Origin: Comamonas resistens
GTDB taxonomy: Bacteria > Pseudomonadota > Gammaproteobacteria > Burkholderiales > Burkholderiaceae_C
NCBI RefSeq assembly: GCF_030064165.1
Contig: NZ_CP125947.1
Span: forward strand, 4,588,001 to 4,652,000
Length of the DNA stretch: 64,000 nucleotides
Direction: 5' to 3'
Shown here: piece by piece, positions 1-8,643 of the stretch
Layout of the letters: every line of letters starts with the position of its first letter
Position numbering within the stretch: the first letter of the stretch is position 1
Notes under the pieces: model-generated
Seen by the model: only the letters and a program-made list of their open reading frames with translations
The model's database searches: none
Told to the model about the DNA's origin: nothing
Program-made: the position numbers and the translations under genes

Positions 1-942
1 CGCAGCAGCGCGCTGCGCCACATGCTGGCAGCAGGCTGCATCTTGACGCCGCTGGGCTTCCTGGGGCTGATCCAGTCCCCGACCGACCGCGCCGCCTGGT
101 TCAGCGCCTGCTACGGCATCTGCGCCATGCTGGTGGGCGTCAAGGCCCTGTGGCCAGGCAGACCTGCCAGCAAGCTCTGGCGCTATCTCGTGTTTGGCGT
201 GGGCTTTGTCCTGGGCTGGGTCTTGCTGCTGCGCAGCTACATCACGCTCCACCCCGAATGGCTGCAACGATTTGGCACCGAGGAAGCCACAATCAATCAC
301 GCCCTGACCATGGCCACCCCGATCTGCAGCACCTTGCTGCTGCTGGCCATTCTTCTAGCCTGGCGCGATGAAAGCCAGCGCCAGAACCTCGAGCAGAAAC
401 AGGAAGACGATCTCACCGGACTGCCCCACCGGCACACCCTGGCGCGCCAGGCTCAGGGCATGCTGCGCCGCTCGCAACGCGGCCATCTGCCGCTGTCCAT
501 CGTGCTGCTGGACATGGATCAGTTTCAGCGCGTGAATCGCCGCCATGGCTACGATGTGGGCAACGAGGCGCTGCAGCTGCTGTCGCTGGCACTGCAAAAG
601 CAGATGCGCGGCGATGAGGTCGCTGCTCGCTGGCATGGCGAATCGTTCTGCCTGCTGGTGCATGCCGACGCCGCTGGCGTGCAGTCGCTGTTCACACGGC
701 TGAAGTCCGCCATTCAACTGGGGTTGATGCATGAGCTGCAGCTGAACCTGGACTTCAGCGCAGGCTGCGTGCATGTGCCCGAGGTCTGGGACGGTCTGAG
801 CTTTGACGACCTGACTCACGAGGCCCTGCAAGCCTTGCGCCAGGCCAAGAAAAGTGGCCAGGGCGGCCTGAAGATCATCACCCTGCAGGCCCCCGACCAC
901 GAAGCGTCGCCTGCACCTCAAGCCCAGGCCCCCACCCGTTGA
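1..942 (+). CDS. GGDEF-like membrane protein with degenerate active site (5' partial)
   Basis: The reading frame is open from base 1, so the true start lies left of the window; the first ATG inside is at 22. From that ATG, about 110 residues hold three to four hydrophobic segments with little periplasmic sequence, followed by a GGDEF-fold domain (residues about 125-290). The DLTGLPHR and LLDMDQFQ motifs are present, but the signature loop reads WHGESF instead of GGDEF. The half-site glycines and the metal-binding acidic residue are therefore altered. Active diguanylate cyclases need GG(D/E)EF, so I infer this is not a cyclase and may be a c-di-GMP or partner-binding sensor. The C-terminus is a short Pro/Ala tail. 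No RxxD inhibitory site is visible. Confidence 0.8.
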   Translation, partial: RSSALRHMLAAGCILTPLGFLGLIQSPTDRAAWFSACYGICAMLVGVKALWPGRPASKLWRYLVFGVGFVLGWVLLLRSYITLHPEWLQRFGTEEATINHALTMATPICSTLLLLAILLAWRDESQRQNLEQKQEDDLTGLPHRHTLARQAQGMLRRSQRGHLPLSIVLLDMDQFQRVNRRHGYDVGNEALQLLSLALQKQMRGDEVAARWHGESFCLLVHADAAGVQSLFTRLKSAIQLGLMHELQLNLDFSAGCVHVPEVWDGLSFDDLTHEALQALRQAKKSGQGGLKIITLQAPDHEASPAPQAQAPTR

Positions 943-1055
943 GCTGTCATCCGTTTGACTCCTTGAGCGCCTGCGATGCCCGACTAAGCGCCAACCCGGT
1001 CAGAACCCGGATAACATTTTCCGGTTCAATCGCACTTATCTGACTGGAGACAAAA

Positions 1056-1907
1056 ATGATGGCAATCCAAACCGTAGGCATCGTCGGTGCTGGCACCATG
1101 GGCAACGGCATTGCACAGGCTTGCGCCGTATCGGGCATCGATGTGGTGATGGTGGACATTTCCGAAGCCGCCGTGCAAAAAGGCCTGGCCACCGTGGCAG
1201 GCAGCCTGGACCGCCTGATCAAGAAGGAAAAGATCACCGAGGCCGACAAGGCCGCCGCGCTCTCGCGTATCAAGACCTCGACCAGCTACGACGACCTGAA
1301 GTCCGCCCAGCTGGTCATCGAGGCCGCGACCGAAAACTACGAGCTCAAGGTCAAGATCCTCAAGCAGCTCGATGCACTGCTGGGCCAGGACGTGATCGTC
1401 GCCACCAACACCTCGTCCATCTCCATCACCCAGCTGGCCGCCGTGACCCAGCGCGCCGACCGCTTCATCGGCATGCACTTCTTCAACCCCGTGCCCATGA
1501 TGGCACTGGTGGAGATCATCGTCGGCCTGCAGACCTCGGACGCCACGCACGGCTCCGTCAAGGCCCTGGCCGAGCGCCTGGGCAAGACGCCGATCACCGT
1601 GAAGAATGCTCCGGGCTTTGTGGTCAACCGCATTCTGGTGCCCATGATCAACGAGGCCTTCTTCGTGCTGGCCGAAGGCCTGGCCTCGGCCGAGGACATC
1701 GACGCCGGCATGAAGCTGGGCTGCAACCAACCCATCGGCCCGCTGGCCCTGGCCGACATGATCGGCCTGGACGTGTGCCTGGCCGTGATGGAGGTCTACC
1801 TCAAGGAATTCGGCGACAGCAAGTACCGCGCCTGTCCGCTGCTCAAGGAAATGGTGGCTGCCGGCCGCCTGGGCCGCAAGACCGGCCGTGGTGTTTACAC
1901 CTACTGA
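1056..1907 (+). CDS. hbd: 3-hydroxybutyryl-CoA (3-hydroxyacyl-CoA) dehydrogenase
   Basis: A 283-residue protein, the usual length for the single-domain soluble enzyme that oxidises (S)-3-hydroxyacyl-CoA with NAD(P). The N-terminal Rossmann fold has GIVGAGTMGNGIA at residues 8-20. The catalytic region contains TNTSS, MHFFNP (catalytic His) and the NAPGFVVNR segment that begins the C-terminal dimerisation domain. GGAG at 1046 precedes two adjacent ATG codons (1056 and 1059); the second has the better spacing, so the protein may start one residue later. The crotonase gene that follows on the same strand suggests a small beta-oxidation or butanoate unit. PaaH of phenylacetate catabolism is an alternative name for the same fold, but no other paa genes adjoin. 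Confidence 0.93.
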   Translation: MMAIQTVGIVGAGTMGNGIAQACAVSGIDVVMVDISEAAVQKGLATVAGSLDRLIKKEKITEADKAAALSRIKTSTSYDDLKSAQLVIEAATENYELKVKILKQLDALLGQDVIVATNTSSISITQLAAVTQRADRFIGMHFFNPVPMMALVEIIVGLQTSDATHGSVKALAERLGKTPITVKNAPGFVVNRILVPMINEAFFVLAEGLASAEDIDAGMKLGCNQPIGPLALADMIGLDVCLAVMEVYLKEFGDSKYRACPLLKEMVAAGRLGRKTGRGVYTY

Positions 1908-1982
1908 TTTGCGGCGTTTCGGGTCTTCTGCGCGACTGCGGCCAACCGGGCTGCGGCATATGGTTTGCGCAGGAGATCCGCC

Positions 1983-2798
1983 ATGCATATCGAGAACCCC
2001 AGCCCTCCGCCCGAGGGCTGTATTCATTGCGAAGTCCGCGGCCATGTGCTGCTGATCGGCATCAACCGTCCGGCCAAACGCAATGGCTGGACCCCCGCCA
2101 TGTTCAGGCAGCTGGCCGAGGCCTATACGCGGCTGGACGACGAGCCCGGGCTGCGCGTAGGCCTGCTGCACGCCTTCGGCAGCCATTTCACGGCCGGGCT
2201 GGACCTGCCCGTGATGGCCGAATTCCTGCGCACGGGCCAGAAAGTCATTCCACAGGGACTGGTCGAGCCCCATGACTACGGGCTGACCGGCTACCGCCGC
2301 CGCGCCAAGCCCATGGTGGCCGCCGTCAAGGGCATCTGCTTCACCGTCGGCATCGAGCTGATGCTGGGCGCCGACATCGTGGTCGCAGCCGACGACTGCC
2401 GCTTTGCGCAGATGGAAGTGCAGCGCTGCATCATGCCCACGGGCGGCGCCACCTTGCGCATGGCCGAGCGCGCCGGTGTCGGCAATGCCATGCTGCATCT
2501 GCTCACGGGCGACGAATTCGACAGTGCCGAGGCCCTGCGCTGCAACTTCGTGCAGAAGGTCGTTCCCGCAGGCCGGGAACTCGATGAAGCCTGGCGCATT
2601 GCCGAGCGCATCTCGCTGCAGGCGCCTCAGGCCGTGGTCGCCACGCGCCTCAATGTGCTCAAGGCCATAGAGCTGGGCCAGGCCGCCGCCGTGGCCGACT
2701 TCATTCCCGTGCAGCAGCGCCTGGCCAATAGCGAGGACGCGGCCGAGGGCGTACGTTCCTTTATCGAAAAACGCCCTGCACGATTCACTGGCAAATAA
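1983..2798 (+). CDS. enoyl-CoA hydratase/isomerase family protein (crotonase)
   Basis: A 271-residue crotonase-fold protein. ATG 1983 follows AGGAG at 1972; an upstream in-frame ATG at 1965 lacks such a site. The oxyanion-hole segment AGLDL and the ICFTVGIELMLGAD helix are visible. Both glutamates corresponding to the catalytic pair of rat enoyl-CoA hydratase appear to be present, in VGIE and QMEV. The usual GGG before the first glutamate is reduced to TVG, so substrate choice may differ from classical FadB-type hydratases. It lies 75 bp after the hydroxyacyl-CoA dehydrogenase and probably shares its transcript, giving two consecutive beta-oxidation steps. The exact substrate cannot be read from the sequence. 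Confidence 0.87.
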   Translation: MHIENPSPPPEGCIHCEVRGHVLLIGINRPAKRNGWTPAMFRQLAEAYTRLDDEPGLRVGLLHAFGSHFTAGLDLPVMAEFLRTGQKVIPQGLVEPHDYGLTGYRRRAKPMVAAVKGICFTVGIELMLGADIVVAADDCRFAQMEVQRCIMPTGGATLRMAERAGVGNAMLHLLTGDEFDSAEALRCNFVQKVVPAGRELDEAWRIAERISLQAPQAVVATRLNVLKAIELGQAAAVADFIPVQQRLANSEDAAEGVRSFIEKRPARFTGK

Positions 2799-2832
2799 GC
2801 ACTGGCTGACAAGACCCATTCAGGAGACAACC

Positions 2833-4164
2833 ATGATTTTCAAAGGTTTTCCGCGTCCATCGCTTGTCCCACTTGCGTTGGCCGCTATGGTTTCCGCTGC
2901 ATTTGCGCAGACCACGGCACCAGCCCTGCCCGACCCGGCCGCCACCACGGTCCAGGCCATGGGCTGGATGCAGGGCTTTCCGCCGCCGCCAGACAAGCAG
3001 CTCACCTTCGACAACCCTGCCGTCAACGTCTATCCGCGCACGCGCTGGACCTTCTCGCACATCCGCGAACTGGTGCCCACGGCCAATGTCTGGCGCGGCG
3101 GCGCAGCCCCCAGTCCGCTGCCCAAGGCCGCCCGCGCTCCCGACCTGGACAGCGTGCGCTTCAAGGCCATGGGCACGGGCGAGGAACTGACATTCGCCCA
3201 GTCGCTGGAGCGCAATTACACGGACGGCATCCTGGTGCTGCACAAGGGCCAGATCGTCTACGAGAAATACTTCGGCGCGCTCACACCCGAGCGCCCGCAT
3301 ATCGCCATGTCGGTCACCAAGTCCTTTGTGGGCACGCTGGCCGCCCTGCTGGCCCATGAAGGCACGCTGGACCCGGCTTCCCCGGTCACCCGCTACCTGC
3401 CCGAGCTCAAGGACACGGCCTATGGCGACGCCACCGTGCGCCAGGTCATGGACATGACGATCGGCGTGCACTACTCCGAGAACTACGCCGACCCCAAGGC
3501 CGAGATCTGGGACTATGCGCGTGCCGGCGGCATGGTGCCCCAGGGGCGCGACTACGCGGGCCCCAGGACCTTCTATGAATTCCTGCAGACGCTGAAGAAG
3601 GAAGGCGAGCACGATCAGGCCTTTGCCTACAAGACCGTCAATGCCGAAGTGCTGGCCTGGCTGGTGCGCCGCGCCAGCGGCAAACCCCTGGCACAGCTTC
3701 TGTCCGAGCGCATCTGGAGCCGTATCGGCGCCGAGCAGGACGCCTTCTTCATGGTGGACCGCATCGGCACGGAATCGGGCGGCGGCGGTCTCAACACCAC
3801 GCTGCGCGACCTGGCGCGTTTCGGCGAGATGATGCGCAACAACGGCCGCGCCGCCAACGGCCAGCAGGTGCTGCCCAAGGCCGTGGTCGACGACATCCGC
3901 AACGGCGGCGACCCTGCCAAATTCGCCAAGGCCGGCTATGCCACGCTGCCCGGCTGGTCCTACCGCAATATGTGGTGGGTCTCGCACAATGCAGACGGCG
4001 CCTATACGGCCCGCGGCATCCACGGCCAGACCATCTACATCGACCCCAAGGCCCAGATGGTGCTTGTGCGCTACGCGGCCCACCCCATCGCGGCCAACGC
4101 GGCCATCGATCCCCTGAGCCTGCCCGCCTATCAAGCCGTGGCCGATGCGCTCATGAAAAAATAG
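2833..4164 (+). CDS. exported serine hydrolase, beta-lactamase class C / NylB-like family
   Basis: A 443-residue protein with a signal peptide (cleavage expected after AAFAQ, near residue 26). The serine beta-lactamase fold is shown by SVTKS (nucleophile Ser160, base Lys163), the Tyr in AYKTVN (residue 266) and an HGQ triad where penicillin-binding proteins have KTG. That last substitution, with the SGGGGL stretch, is typical of esterases and 6-aminohexanoate-dimer hydrolases (NylB, EstB) rather than true beta-lactamases. It starts 34 bp after the crotonase gene with GGAGA at 2822, so it could be cotranscribed. I infer an ester- or amide-cleaving role in the periplasm; the substrate is unknown. 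Confidence 0.85.
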   Translation: MIFKGFPRPSLVPLALAAMVSAAFAQTTAPALPDPAATTVQAMGWMQGFPPPPDKQLTFDNPAVNVYPRTRWTFSHIRELVPTANVWRGGAAPSPLPKAARAPDLDSVRFKAMGTGEELTFAQSLERNYTDGILVLHKGQIVYEKYFGALTPERPHIAMSVTKSFVGTLAALLAHEGTLDPASPVTRYLPELKDTAYGDATVRQVMDMTIGVHYSENYADPKAEIWDYARAGGMVPQGRDYAGPRTFYEFLQTLKKEGEHDQAFAYKTVNAEVLAWLVRRASGKPLAQLLSERIWSRIGAEQDAFFMVDRIGTESGGGGLNTTLRDLARFGEMMRNNGRAANGQQVLPKAVVDDIRNGGDPAKFAKAGYATLPGWSYRNMWWVSHNADGAYTARGIHGQTIYIDPKAQMVLVRYAAHPIAANAAIDPLSLPAYQAVADALMKK

Positions 4165-4168
4165 CCGG

Positions 4169-4564
4169 ATGAATCTGCGTCCTCAGTACCACCTTCGCCC
4201 CAGCCCGCAAGGGCTGCTGGCCTGGGATGTGCGCAAGCTCATCGAACAGGCTGCGGCCCAGCAGTTGCAACCGCGTCTGGTGGCCCTGAGCGCCATTGCC
4301 GAACTGGAGCAACGCTACTGGTTCAGCGAGCCGGGAGACGAGCCCACGCCACGCGCCATTGCCGAGCATATGAAGCTGGTCGAAGCCGCCGACACGGCCT
4401 ATCCCATCCTGCTCGATGCGCAAGGCCGCCTGATGGACGGCATGCACCGCGCCGTCAAGCGACTGGTGCAGGGCCACCCGGATATCTGGGCGCTGCAATT
4501 GCCCGTCACCCCGGCGCCTGACTTCATCGGCGTTGCGGCCGATGATCTTCCCTACGAAGACTGA
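4169..4564 (+). CDS. small ParB/Srx-fold-like conserved hypothetical protein
   Basis: A 131-residue soluble protein starting 4 bp after the stop of the upstream hydrolase, with no obvious ribosome binding site, so translation may be coupled. The central segment PILLDAQGRLMDGMHRA resembles the (I)xDGxHR motif of ParB/sulfiredoxin-like N-terminal domains. The end (PDFIGVAADDLPYED) resembles conserved tails of small hypothetical proteins of this type. No helix-turn-helix or C-terminal dimerisation domain of a true ParB is present, so it should not be called a partition protein. Function unknown. Confidence 0.75.
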   Translation: MNLRPQYHLRPSPQGLLAWDVRKLIEQAAAQQLQPRLVALSAIAELEQRYWFSEPGDEPTPRAIAEHMKLVEAADTAYPILLDAQGRLMDGMHRAVKRLVQGHPDIWALQLPVTPAPDFIGVAADDLPYED

Positions 4565-4574
4565 GGAAAATACC

Positions 4575-4630
4575 TCAAAAAGCATAGCTTCCCGCGATTG
4601 ATGCAAAAGCGTTAGCCGCAGATTTGAGGC
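4575..4630 (+). repeat. dispersed repeat family B, copy 1
   Basis: Divergent copy of the approx. 50-bp family with core AGCATAGCT, then a GCG(A/C)TTGATG segment, AAGCGTTAG, and an A/T-rich end. It lies between the ParB-like gene and ohr. Confidence 0.5.
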
Positions 4631-4730
4631 TGATTCGTGCATTCTCTGCACAAGCACCCTCACCCCTGCGGGCGGCTGGCGTCACCAACATGGGTTAGCG
4701 TATGCCCTTCACCAACCCAAGGAGATCACC

Positions 4731-5147
4731 ATGGCCCAACTCGACAAGGTTCTGTACACCGCCCACGCCCACACCACCGGTGGCCGTGAAGGCGCTTCGC
4801 GCACCGATGATGGCCGCCTGGACATCCAGCTGACCTCCCCCGGCGGCGCTGGCAAGGGCACCAACCCCGAGCAACTGTTCGCTGCCGGCTACTCTGCCTG
4901 CTTCATCGGCGCCATGAAGGCCGTGGCAGCTCGCCAGAAGGCCACCCTGCCTGCCGATCTGTCGGTGGACGCCGAAGTGGACCTGGGCCCCGTGGGCGAA
5001 GTGTTCGGCATCGCCGTGCGCATGACCATCAACCTGCCCGGCATGGACAAGGCCGCTGCCCAGCAACTGGTGGATGCAGCTCACCAAGTCTGCCCCTACT
5101 CCAACGCCACACGCGGCAATATCAACGTCACCCTGACCATCGCTTAA
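4731..5147 (+). CDS. ohr: organic hydroperoxide resistance protein Ohr
   Basis: A 138-residue OsmC/Ohr-fold thiol peroxidase that reduces organic and fatty-acid hydroperoxides in the cytoplasm. The two redox cysteines are seen at Cys57 (YSACFIGAM) and Cys121 (VCPYSNATRGN), and the N-terminal block (VLYTAHAHTTGGREG) is characteristic of Ohr rather than OsmC. Start ATG 4731 follows AAGGAG. No ohrR gene is adjacent and I do not see a clear OhrR operator in the 165 bp upstream, so control may be from elsewhere. A family A repeat follows immediately. Confidence 0.95.
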   Translation: MAQLDKVLYTAHAHTTGGREGASRTDDGRLDIQLTSPGGAGKGTNPEQLFAAGYSACFIGAMKAVAARQKATLPADLSVDAEVDLGPVGEVFGIAVRMTINLPGMDKAAAQQLVDAAHQVCPYSNATRGNINVTLTIA

Positions 5148-5157
5148 ATCGGAACAC

Positions 5158-5286
5158 TCCCCCGTGGCGCTACGCGCCTTCCACTCGTTCTCTGCGTGCT
5201 GCGCACTTCGGGCGAGGGGACAACAACATCGCTGCGGGGCAGCGGGGCCGTCTAGGCCCTTGCTCGCTGCTCCTGGCCTAGGCAGC
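5158..5286 (+). repeat. dispersed GC-rich repeat family A, copy 1
   Basis: Starts CCCCCGTGGCGCTACGCGCC just after ohr and continues through GGGCGAGGGGACAACA and CATCGCTGCGGGGCAGCGG to CCTTGCTCGCTGCTCC. The order of blocks (short hairpin, C-run, G-run with GGGGACRACA, TCGCTGCGG, CTTGCT) is shared with the copies near 16.0, 23.9, 25.4 and 26.4 kb. Confidence 0.75.
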
Positions 5287-5318
5287 GCCAGTGGCAATGC
5301 ACAGGGTACACAGGGCTT

Positions 5319-5996
5319 TTATAGGTACTGCTGCGCCCACAGGGCGCCATGTTGCGGCTGGTATTGCTGCAGCTGCAGGTCCCACAGTCCTTCGAGCTGC
5401 AGCGGGCCCGCAATATCGTGGCTGGCATAGCGCACCAGCGCCAGTTGCTCCACTTCGACGGACAGACAGGGCTGGCCCACGCCCACGGCGTGCAACTGCT
5501 CGACCGCCCACATCAGCGGCAGCTCTCTGGCGTAATGCCCCAGGGTCAGATGGGGCAAGTAATGCCAGCCCGGCACCGGCGGCCAGGGCTGCAGCGCGGC
5601 GTGAAGCTGCGCCAGCACATCGCTCCCCTGGGTCACGCCCAGATAGGGCACGGTGGTAAAGCTGCCCACGCCCTGCAGTTGCACGGCAAACGGCGCCTGT
5701 GCCAGCTCCTGCAGCGTGACCAGATCGGCCTGCAACTGCTCGGGGCCGAATTCTGCGGCGCCATGATGGGCAACATCGCACAGGCCCCGGTAAGCCAGCG
5801 TCAGATGCGGCTGGCGGGCATAGCGCGCCAGCAGGGCATCGCCCAGCGCATGGCGAGCGGCCTGGATGGTGGCATCCACCGCTTCGGAGGCGATCAGCAC
5901 CACCCATACCGCGCACCAGGGGCAGCCTTGGTGCCACTCGGCAAAATCGCGGTCTTCGCAGGCTTGTGACAGAGCATGGCTGGCGTACATATCCAT
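5319..5996 (-). CDS. 2'-5' RNA ligase family protein (2H phosphoesterase)
   Basis: A 225-residue protein with the two HxTx motifs of the 2H phosphoesterase superfamily: HLTL near residue 64 and HLTLG near residue 149. The two histidines form the catalytic dyad of LigT/ThpR-type cyclic phosphodiesterases. The N-terminal extension (ASHALSQACEDRDFAEWHQG) is atypical of E. coli ThpR, so I do not assign thpR. The ATG at 5996 has only a weak ribosome binding site. It is transcribed toward ohr, with the family A repeat between the two convergent genes. Confidence 0.85.
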   Translation of the reverse strand: MDMYASHALSQACEDRDFAEWHQGCPWCAVWVVLIASEAVDATIQAARHALGDALLARYARQPHLTLAYRGLCDVAHHGAAEFGPEQLQADLVTLQELAQAPFAVQLQGVGSFTTVPYLGVTQGSDVLAQLHAALQPWPPVPGWHYLPHLTLGHYARELPLMWAVEQLHAVGVGQPCLSVEVEQLALVRYASHDIAGPLQLEGLWDLQLQQYQPQHGALWAQQYL

Positions 5997-6040
5997 GAGT
6001 GTGCCAGTTTGCCGATCAGGTACCCCCGTACAGCAGTTTT

Positions 6041-6100
6041 CAACGAAAAATCGCTCAAGCCCATAACAGACAAGCGCTGAAAGCTATCAAATAAAAAGCA
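6041..6100 (-). repeat. dispersed repeat family B, copy 2
   Basis: Reverse-strand core TTTGATAGCTTTCAGCGCTTG followed by a T-rich end. It lies in the intergenic space between the divergent 2H phosphoesterase and SrkA-like genes. Confidence 0.65.
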
Positions 6101-6166
6101 ATATACCCAACGTCAAAGCACGAAGAATTGCTGCCTGGGCGGGACTTTGCGCAGGACAATGGCGGC

Positions 6167-7201
6167 ATGAGCTCTCTGCAAGATTCCTCCCACCCCTACG
6201 CCGATCTCACGCCGGACTGCGTGATCGATGCGTTGTGCAGCACCGGCCTGCTGCCGGACGGGCGCCTGACGGCGCTCAGCTCCTATGAGAACCGCGTCTA
6301 TCTGGCTCACCAGGACGATGGCGACAAGGTGGTGGCCAAGTTCTACCGCCCGGGACGCTGGAGCCTGGCGCAGATCGAGGAAGAGCATGCTTTCTCACAG
6401 GAGCTGGCCGACAAAGAAATCCCTGTCGTCGCCCCGCTGATACTGCAAGGCAGGACCGTGCACGAGCATGCAGGCTTTCTGTTCAGCGTCAGCCCCTGCC
6501 GGGGCGGGCGCCGGCCCGAGCTCGACGACTGGGAAGTGCTGGAGTGGACGGGCCGCTTTCTCGCCCGCATCCACACCGAAGGCTCGGCCAGGCCTTTTGC
6601 CCACCGCCCGGCGCTGGACCTGCGCAGCTTCGGCTTCGAGTCCATGAACTACCTGCTGGAGCACGACATGGTGGCGCTGGACGTGCGCAAGCGCTGGGAA
6701 CAGGCCTGCGAGCAGGCGCTGCACCTGATCGCGCCGGCTGCGGACGGACTCAGCCAGGCCGGCCATTTCGGCCTGCAAAGCGCCAGCCATATCCGCCTGC
6801 ATGGCGATTGTCATCCGGGCAACATCCTGTGGACGCCGCTGGACGACGAGGGCCGAGGCGGCCCGCACTTCGTGGACCTCGACGATGCGCGCATGGGCCC
6901 GGCCGTGCAGGACCTGTGGATGCTGCTCTCGGGCGAGCGCGCCCAGCAGACGCAGCAGCTGTCGGCCCTGCTTGAAGGCTACGAACAATTCCGCCCCTTC
7001 GACCGGCGCGAGCTGGCCCTGATCGAGCCGCTGCGCACGCTGCGCCTGATCCACTACAGCGCCTGGCTGGCGCGGCGCTGGCAAGACCCTATCTTCGCGA
7101 TCAATTTCCCCTGGTTCGGCTCCGCCGACTACTGGCGCAGCCAGGTAGACATGCTCCACGAACAGATCGAGGCCATCCAGCGAGAGCCGCTGTACGCCTG
7201 A
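6167..7201 (+). CDS. srkA: SrkA/RdoA-type stress-response serine/threonine kinase
   Basis: A 344-residue protein of the choline-kinase-like fold (YihE/RdoA family). RLHGDCHPGNIL (residues about 213-224) supplies the catalytic Asp, and HFVDLDDARMGP supplies the metal-binding Asp. YENRVYLAHQDDGDKVVAKFYRPGRW is the typical N-lobe with the ATP-binding Lys. In E. coli this kinase counters envelope stress and cell-death signalling. ATG 6167 is preferred over the in-frame ATG at 6128 because it matches the family N-terminus (PYADLTPD) and follows AGGACA. It is likely monocistronic. Confidence 0.9.
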   Translation: MSSLQDSSHPYADLTPDCVIDALCSTGLLPDGRLTALSSYENRVYLAHQDDGDKVVAKFYRPGRWSLAQIEEEHAFSQELADKEIPVVAPLILQGRTVHEHAGFLFSVSPCRGGRRPELDDWEVLEWTGRFLARIHTEGSARPFAHRPALDLRSFGFESMNYLLEHDMVALDVRKRWEQACEQALHLIAPAADGLSQAGHFGLQSASHIRLHGDCHPGNILWTPLDDEGRGGPHFVDLDDARMGPAVQDLWMLLSGERAQQTQQLSALLEGYEQFRPFDRRELALIEPLRTLRLIHYSAWLARRWQDPIFAINFPWFGSADYWRSQVDMLHEQIEAIQREPLYA

Positions 7202-7281
7202 AGCATGCCGGGCCCTGGGGGTTTCATGACACCGTCATGTTCGCAAGGCAACTTGCCGGCTTCAGTTTTCAAGAGTTCCCC

Positions 7282-8640
7282 ATGCCTGTGTTCAAAACCC
7301 TCGCCGCAGCCACCCTGGCCAGCTCCCTGCTCAGCCTGAGCGTACAAGCCCAGCAAGCGTATCCGGCCACACTGGCCGGCCATGCCCTGCTGCCGGCCCA
7401 GTCCTTTGTTCCGGCACCCAAGGATGCCCCGGCCGATCTGCAGACCAGCGGCAAGTTCACGACCGCACAGCGCACCGAGCAGATCGGCAGCATCGAAGGA
7501 CTGTCCAACGGCCGCCCCACCGGTGTCTCGCTGCCCTTCAAGGGCCAGCCGCTGCAAGGCCATTCGGGCATCAAGCACATGGCCGACGGCACGTTCTGGG
7601 TGCTCACCGACAACGGCGCAGGAGCCAAGGCCAATTCGCCGGACTTCATGCTCTACCTCAACCACTACAAGGTGGATTTCAAGAGCGGCAAGTTCCAGCG
7701 CCTGAAGACCGTGTTCCTGCACGACCCCGACAAAAAGGTGCCGTTTCGCATCATCCATGAAGGCACAAAGCAGCGCTACCTGAGCGGCTCGGACTTCGAC
7801 CCGGAGAGCTTCCAGTTCGCGGGCGGTGCGCTGTGGATAGGCGAAGAGTTCGGACCCTATCTGATCAAGGCCGATCTGAACGGCAAGGTGCTGGCCGTTT
7901 TCGAAACCCAGGTGGACGGCAAGCCCGTGCGCTCGCCCGACTACCCGGGCACCGTAGCCCCCGGTGCGCCGGACGCAAAGATGGCCGCCTTCCAGATCAA
8001 GCGCTCCAAGGGCTTCGAGGGCATGGCCGCCTCCAAGGACGGCAGCAAGCTCTATGCCCTGCTCGAAGGCCCAGTCTGGAACGAGGAAGCCAAGGCCTAT
8101 GAAGCGGTAGACGGCGGCAAGCAGTTCCTGCGCGTGCTGGAGTTCGACGTGAAGGCCGAACAATGGACGGGCCGCCACTGGAAGTATGTGCTCGAAGGCA
8201 ACAGCCATGCCATCGGCGACTTCAACATGATCGACGACACCACCGGCCTGATCATCGAACGCGACAACGGCGAAGGCACAGCCGACAAGGCCTGCCCGCA
8301 AGGCGAAAAGCGCAAGGACTGCTTCAGCGACACGGCCAAGTTCAAACGCATCTACAAGGTGGAGCTGACCGAGGCCAACGCCGGCAGCGAGCTGCGCAAG
8401 GTCGCCTACGTCGACCTGATGAACATCCAGGACCCGAACCGCGTGGCGAAGAAGCCGCTCAATGCCGGCATGTTCACCTTCCCGTTCTTCACCATCGAGA
8501 ACGTGGACGTGGTGGATGCCAGCCATATCGTGGTCGGCAACGACAACAATCTGCCGTTCAGCTCCAGCCGTGACCCCAACCGTGCCGACGACAACGAGCT
8601 GGTGCTGCTGGAGGTCGGCGACTTTCTGAAGGCACGCTGA
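7282..8640 (+). CDS. exported esterase-like / phytase-like protein
   Basis: A 452-residue protein with a clear signal peptide (KTLAAATLASSLLSLSVQAQ, cleavage after AQA). Repeated aromatic and Asp-rich segments (HMADGTFWVLTDNG, GGALWIGEEFGPYLIKADLNG, KGFEGMAASKDGSKLYALLEGP) give the bladed pattern of the esterase-like phytase family. An upstream in-frame ATG at 7237 would put 15 residues before the signal peptide; ATG 7282 gives a normal leader. ENVDVVDASHIVVGNDNNLPFSSSRDP near the C-terminus is typical of the family and probably binds metal. Phosphatase or phosphodiesterase activity is an inference. Confidence 0.82.
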   Translation: MPVFKTLAAATLASSLLSLSVQAQQAYPATLAGHALLPAQSFVPAPKDAPADLQTSGKFTTAQRTEQIGSIEGLSNGRPTGVSLPFKGQPLQGHSGIKHMADGTFWVLTDNGAGAKANSPDFMLYLNHYKVDFKSGKFQRLKTVFLHDPDKKVPFRIIHEGTKQRYLSGSDFDPESFQFAGGALWIGEEFGPYLIKADLNGKVLAVFETQVDGKPVRSPDYPGTVAPGAPDAKMAAFQIKRSKGFEGMAASKDGSKLYALLEGPVWNEEAKAYEAVDGGKQFLRVLEFDVKAEQWTGRHWKYVLEGNSHAIGDFNMIDDTTGLIIERDNGEGTADKACPQGEKRKDCFSDTAKFKRIYKVELTEANAGSELRKVAYVDLMNIQDPNRVAKKPLNAGMFTFPFFTIENVDVVDASHIVVGNDNNLPFSSSRDPNRADDNELVLLEVGDFLKAR

Positions 8641-8643
8641 TCT

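Noticed and set aside
2833..4164. A true beta-lactamase
   Set aside because: HGQ replaces KTG and the overall pattern fits esterase/NylB-like hydrolases.
4169..4564. Chromosome-partition protein ParB
   Set aside because: Only an (I)xDGxHR-like motif is present; the DNA-binding and dimerisation domains are missing.
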